Assembly: GCA_012518475.1 (NCBI GenBank)
Contig: JAAYSB010000088.1
Location: forward strand, 1-7,032
Length of the DNA stretch: 7,032 nucleotides
Reading direction: 5' to 3'
From: Intrasporangiaceae bacterium
Lineage (GTDB): Bacteria; Actinomycetota; Actinomycetes; Actinomycetales; Dermatophilaceae
Made by a program: the position numbers and the translations under genes. Position 1 is the first letter of the stretch. The number at the start of each line of letters is the position of its first letter. The notes beneath the pieces are model-generated. The model was given only the letters and a program-made list of their open reading frames with translations. It did not search any database and was not told the DNA's origin. Positions 6,020 through 7,032 of the stretch are shown here, piece after piece.

Positions 6020-6026
6020 CTCCTTT
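6020..6026 (-). promoter_or_regulatory. Strong ribosome binding site of mscR
   Basis: AAAGGAG on the - strand lies 7 nt upstream of the mscR ATG. It is the best Shine-Dalgarno in the window and decides this start over an overlapping frame. The 40-nt gap (6013-6052) contains no convincing -35/-10 pair, so mscR may be read from the ispDF transcript. Confidence 0.8.
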
Positions 6027-6052
6027 GTTACCGAAGTGCGATTGTCCCAACT

Positions 6053-6541
6053 CTAGGAGGTTGCGCTCACCAGCGCAGTCGCGACCGCCGCGATACCTTC
6101 CCCCCGGCCGGTCAGGCCGAGACCGTCGGTCGTCGTGCCGCTCACCGACACCGGCGCCCCGGCGGCTGCGCTGAGAGCCGCCTGGGCCTCTTCCCTGCGC
6201 GTGCCGATCTTGGGCCGGTTGCCGATGACCTGGACGGCGATGTTGCCGATCTCGAATCCTGCCTCGCGCACCAGCCGAGCCGCCTCGGCCAGGAGGGTGG
6301 CCCCGGAGGCGCCGGCGAGCTCGGGCCGGTCGGTGCCGAAGTGGGCGCCGAGATCACCGATCCCGGCAGCCGAGAAGATCGCATCACAGGCGGCGTGGGC
6401 GGCGACATCGGCGTCCGAGTGGCCCTCGAGCCCAGGCTCCCCCTCCCACTTCAGCCCGGCGATCCAGAGCTCGCGGGGAGAGTCGGCGGGCGCATACCCA
6501 TGAACGTCGGTGCCGATCCCGATTCGTGGCAGGGCGGTCAT
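6053..6541 (-). CDS. ispF: 2-C-methyl-D-erythritol 2,4-cyclodiphosphate synthase
   Basis: 162 residues, ATG at 6539-6541, TAG at 6053-6055. Fifth step of the MEP isoprenoid pathway: it cyclises the CDP-methylerythritol 2-phosphate to MEcPP with loss of CMP, as a homotrimer in the cytoplasm. The metal site is visible as D12 and H14 in GTDVHGY and H49 in ADVAAHAACD. The conserved GHSDADV (40-46) and GDLGAHF (62-68) follow, and TTTDGLGLTGRGEGIA (136-151) is the C-terminal signature. Length equals that of usual single-domain IspF; it is not the IspDF fusion found in some bacteria. The ATG overlaps the ispD TGA (ATGA, 6538-6541) and GGAGG (6548-6552) lies in the end of ispD, which indicates translational coupling. 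Confidence 0.97.
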   Translation of the reverse strand: MTALPRIGIGTDVHGYAPADSPRELWIAGLKWEGEPGLEGHSDADVAAHAACDAIFSAAGIGDLGAHFGTDRPELAGASGATLLAEAARLVREAGFEIGNIAVQVIGNRPKIGTRREEAQAALSAAAGAPVSVSGTTTDGLGLTGRGEGIAAVATALVSATS

Positions 6542-7032
6542 CGCTCTCCTCCGGCCAGGACGCGCTCGGCCCTCTCGAGGTCGTCGGACGTCGTGATCTT
6601 GAAAGCGAGCGCGTCGCCGTCGACGACGACGACGTTGTGGCCGGTCAGCTCAACCAGGGCCGCGTCATCGGTGGCGGCGACATCGGCGGCGTACGCGGCC
6701 CGCAGGATGTCGGCCGCGAAACCCTGGGGGGTCTGGATCGCCCGGAGGGTGGCCCGGTCCGGGGTTCCGGTGATAACGCCGGCGGGATCGACCGTCTTGA
6801 CGGTGTCGACGACGGGTATGCCGGGAACGGCTCCCGCAGCGCCCCCGGCAACGGCGTCGATGACCCGCTCGAAGACAGCGGTCGGGGTCAGGCACCGTGC
6901 AGCATCGTGGACGAGCACGATCTCGAGCTCGTCGGGCAGAGCGACCAGGCCGGCGCGTACCGAGTCGGTCCGCTCGGCACCGCCGGCGACGACGCTCGAC
7001 GCGAAGCACGGGCACCCGAGATGGAGGTCGAC
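6538..7032 (-). CDS. ispD: 2-C-methyl-D-erythritol 4-phosphate cytidylyltransferase (5' partial)
   Basis: The frame runs from the right edge of the window to TGA at 6538-6540, giving the C-terminal 164 residues; the N-terminal part with the CTP-binding glycine-rich loop is outside. IspD makes CDP-methylerythritol from CTP and MEP, the third step of the MEP pathway. Identifying segments are VVAGGAERTDSVRAGL (nt about 6943-6990), VLVHDAARCLTP (about 6883-6918, with the metal/substrate Asp of HDAAR), ATDDAALVEL (about 6649-6680) and AFKITTSDDLERAERVL near the end, where the Lys corresponds to E. coli K213. The codon at 6916-6918 is GTG in the middle of a conserved strand, so it is not a start. 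ispD heads the operon section visible here; in many Actinobacteria carD lies just upstream, which would be beyond the window. Confidence 0.95.
   Translation of the reverse strand, partial: VDLHLGCPCFASSVVAGGAERTDSVRAGLVALPDELEIVLVHDAARCLTPTAVFERVIDAVAGGAAGAVPGIPVVDTVKTVDPAGVITGTPDRATLRAIQTPQGFAADILRAAYAADVAATDDAALVELTGHNVVVVDGDALAFKITTSDDLERAERVLAGGER

Noticed and set aside
6013..6052. Promoter for mscR in the gap after ispF
   Set aside because: TTGGGA and TAACAA are present on the - strand but only 14 nt apart, and no SigR/SigH-type GGAA...GTT pair is visible.

Overview
The window reads as chromosomal DNA from a high-GC actinobacterium. The reasons are very GC-rich third codon positions, GTG as well as ATG starts, a mycothiol-dependent enzyme (mycothiol is confined to Actinobacteria), and the actinobacterial gene order ispD-ispF-cysS-rlmB. 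Features of the proteins, such as the DUF4032 and DUF2752 neighbours and the RlmB N-terminal extension, suggest a Micrococcales-type organism, perhaps Intrasporangiaceae, but the genus cannot be fixed from this sequence alone.

Layout from left to right: a 5'-truncated DUF4032 protein with an atypical kinase-like lobe (1-1083) is the only gene on the + strand. It meets the leftward gene block at a short convergent gap (1084-1172) that holds two hairpins, one followed by a T run. All remaining genes are on the - strand. In transcription order (right to left) they are ispD (3' part only, from the window edge to 6538), ispF (6541-6053), mscR (6012-4906), an MBL-fold hydrolase (4887-4222), cysS (4073-2616), rlmB (2612-1638) and a small DUF2752 membrane protein (1610-1173).

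The genes form a housekeeping operon: two steps of the MEP isoprenoid pathway (ispD, ispF), cysteinyl-tRNA charging (cysS) and 23S rRNA 2'-O-methylation (rlmB). ispD/ispF overlap by 4 nt (ATGA) and cysS/rlmB are 3 nt apart, so both pairs look translationally coupled. Between ispF and cysS sits a formaldehyde/S-nitrosomycothiol detoxification pair, mscR plus an MBL hydrolase. In Mycobacterium tuberculosis this pair lies elsewhere, and there ispF is next to cysS. The 148-nt gap between this pair and cysS contains the most unusual non-coding structure of the window: a 91-nt imperfect palindrome with 32-nt arms, plus a nested competing palindrome.

I found no CRISPR array, tRNA, rRNA, transposase, phage gene or defence system. 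Most of the window is ordinary core genome. The items worth a second look are the palindromic cysS leader, the mscR-MBL pair inside the isoprenoid/cysS operon, and the two poorly understood proteins (DUF4032, DUF2752).
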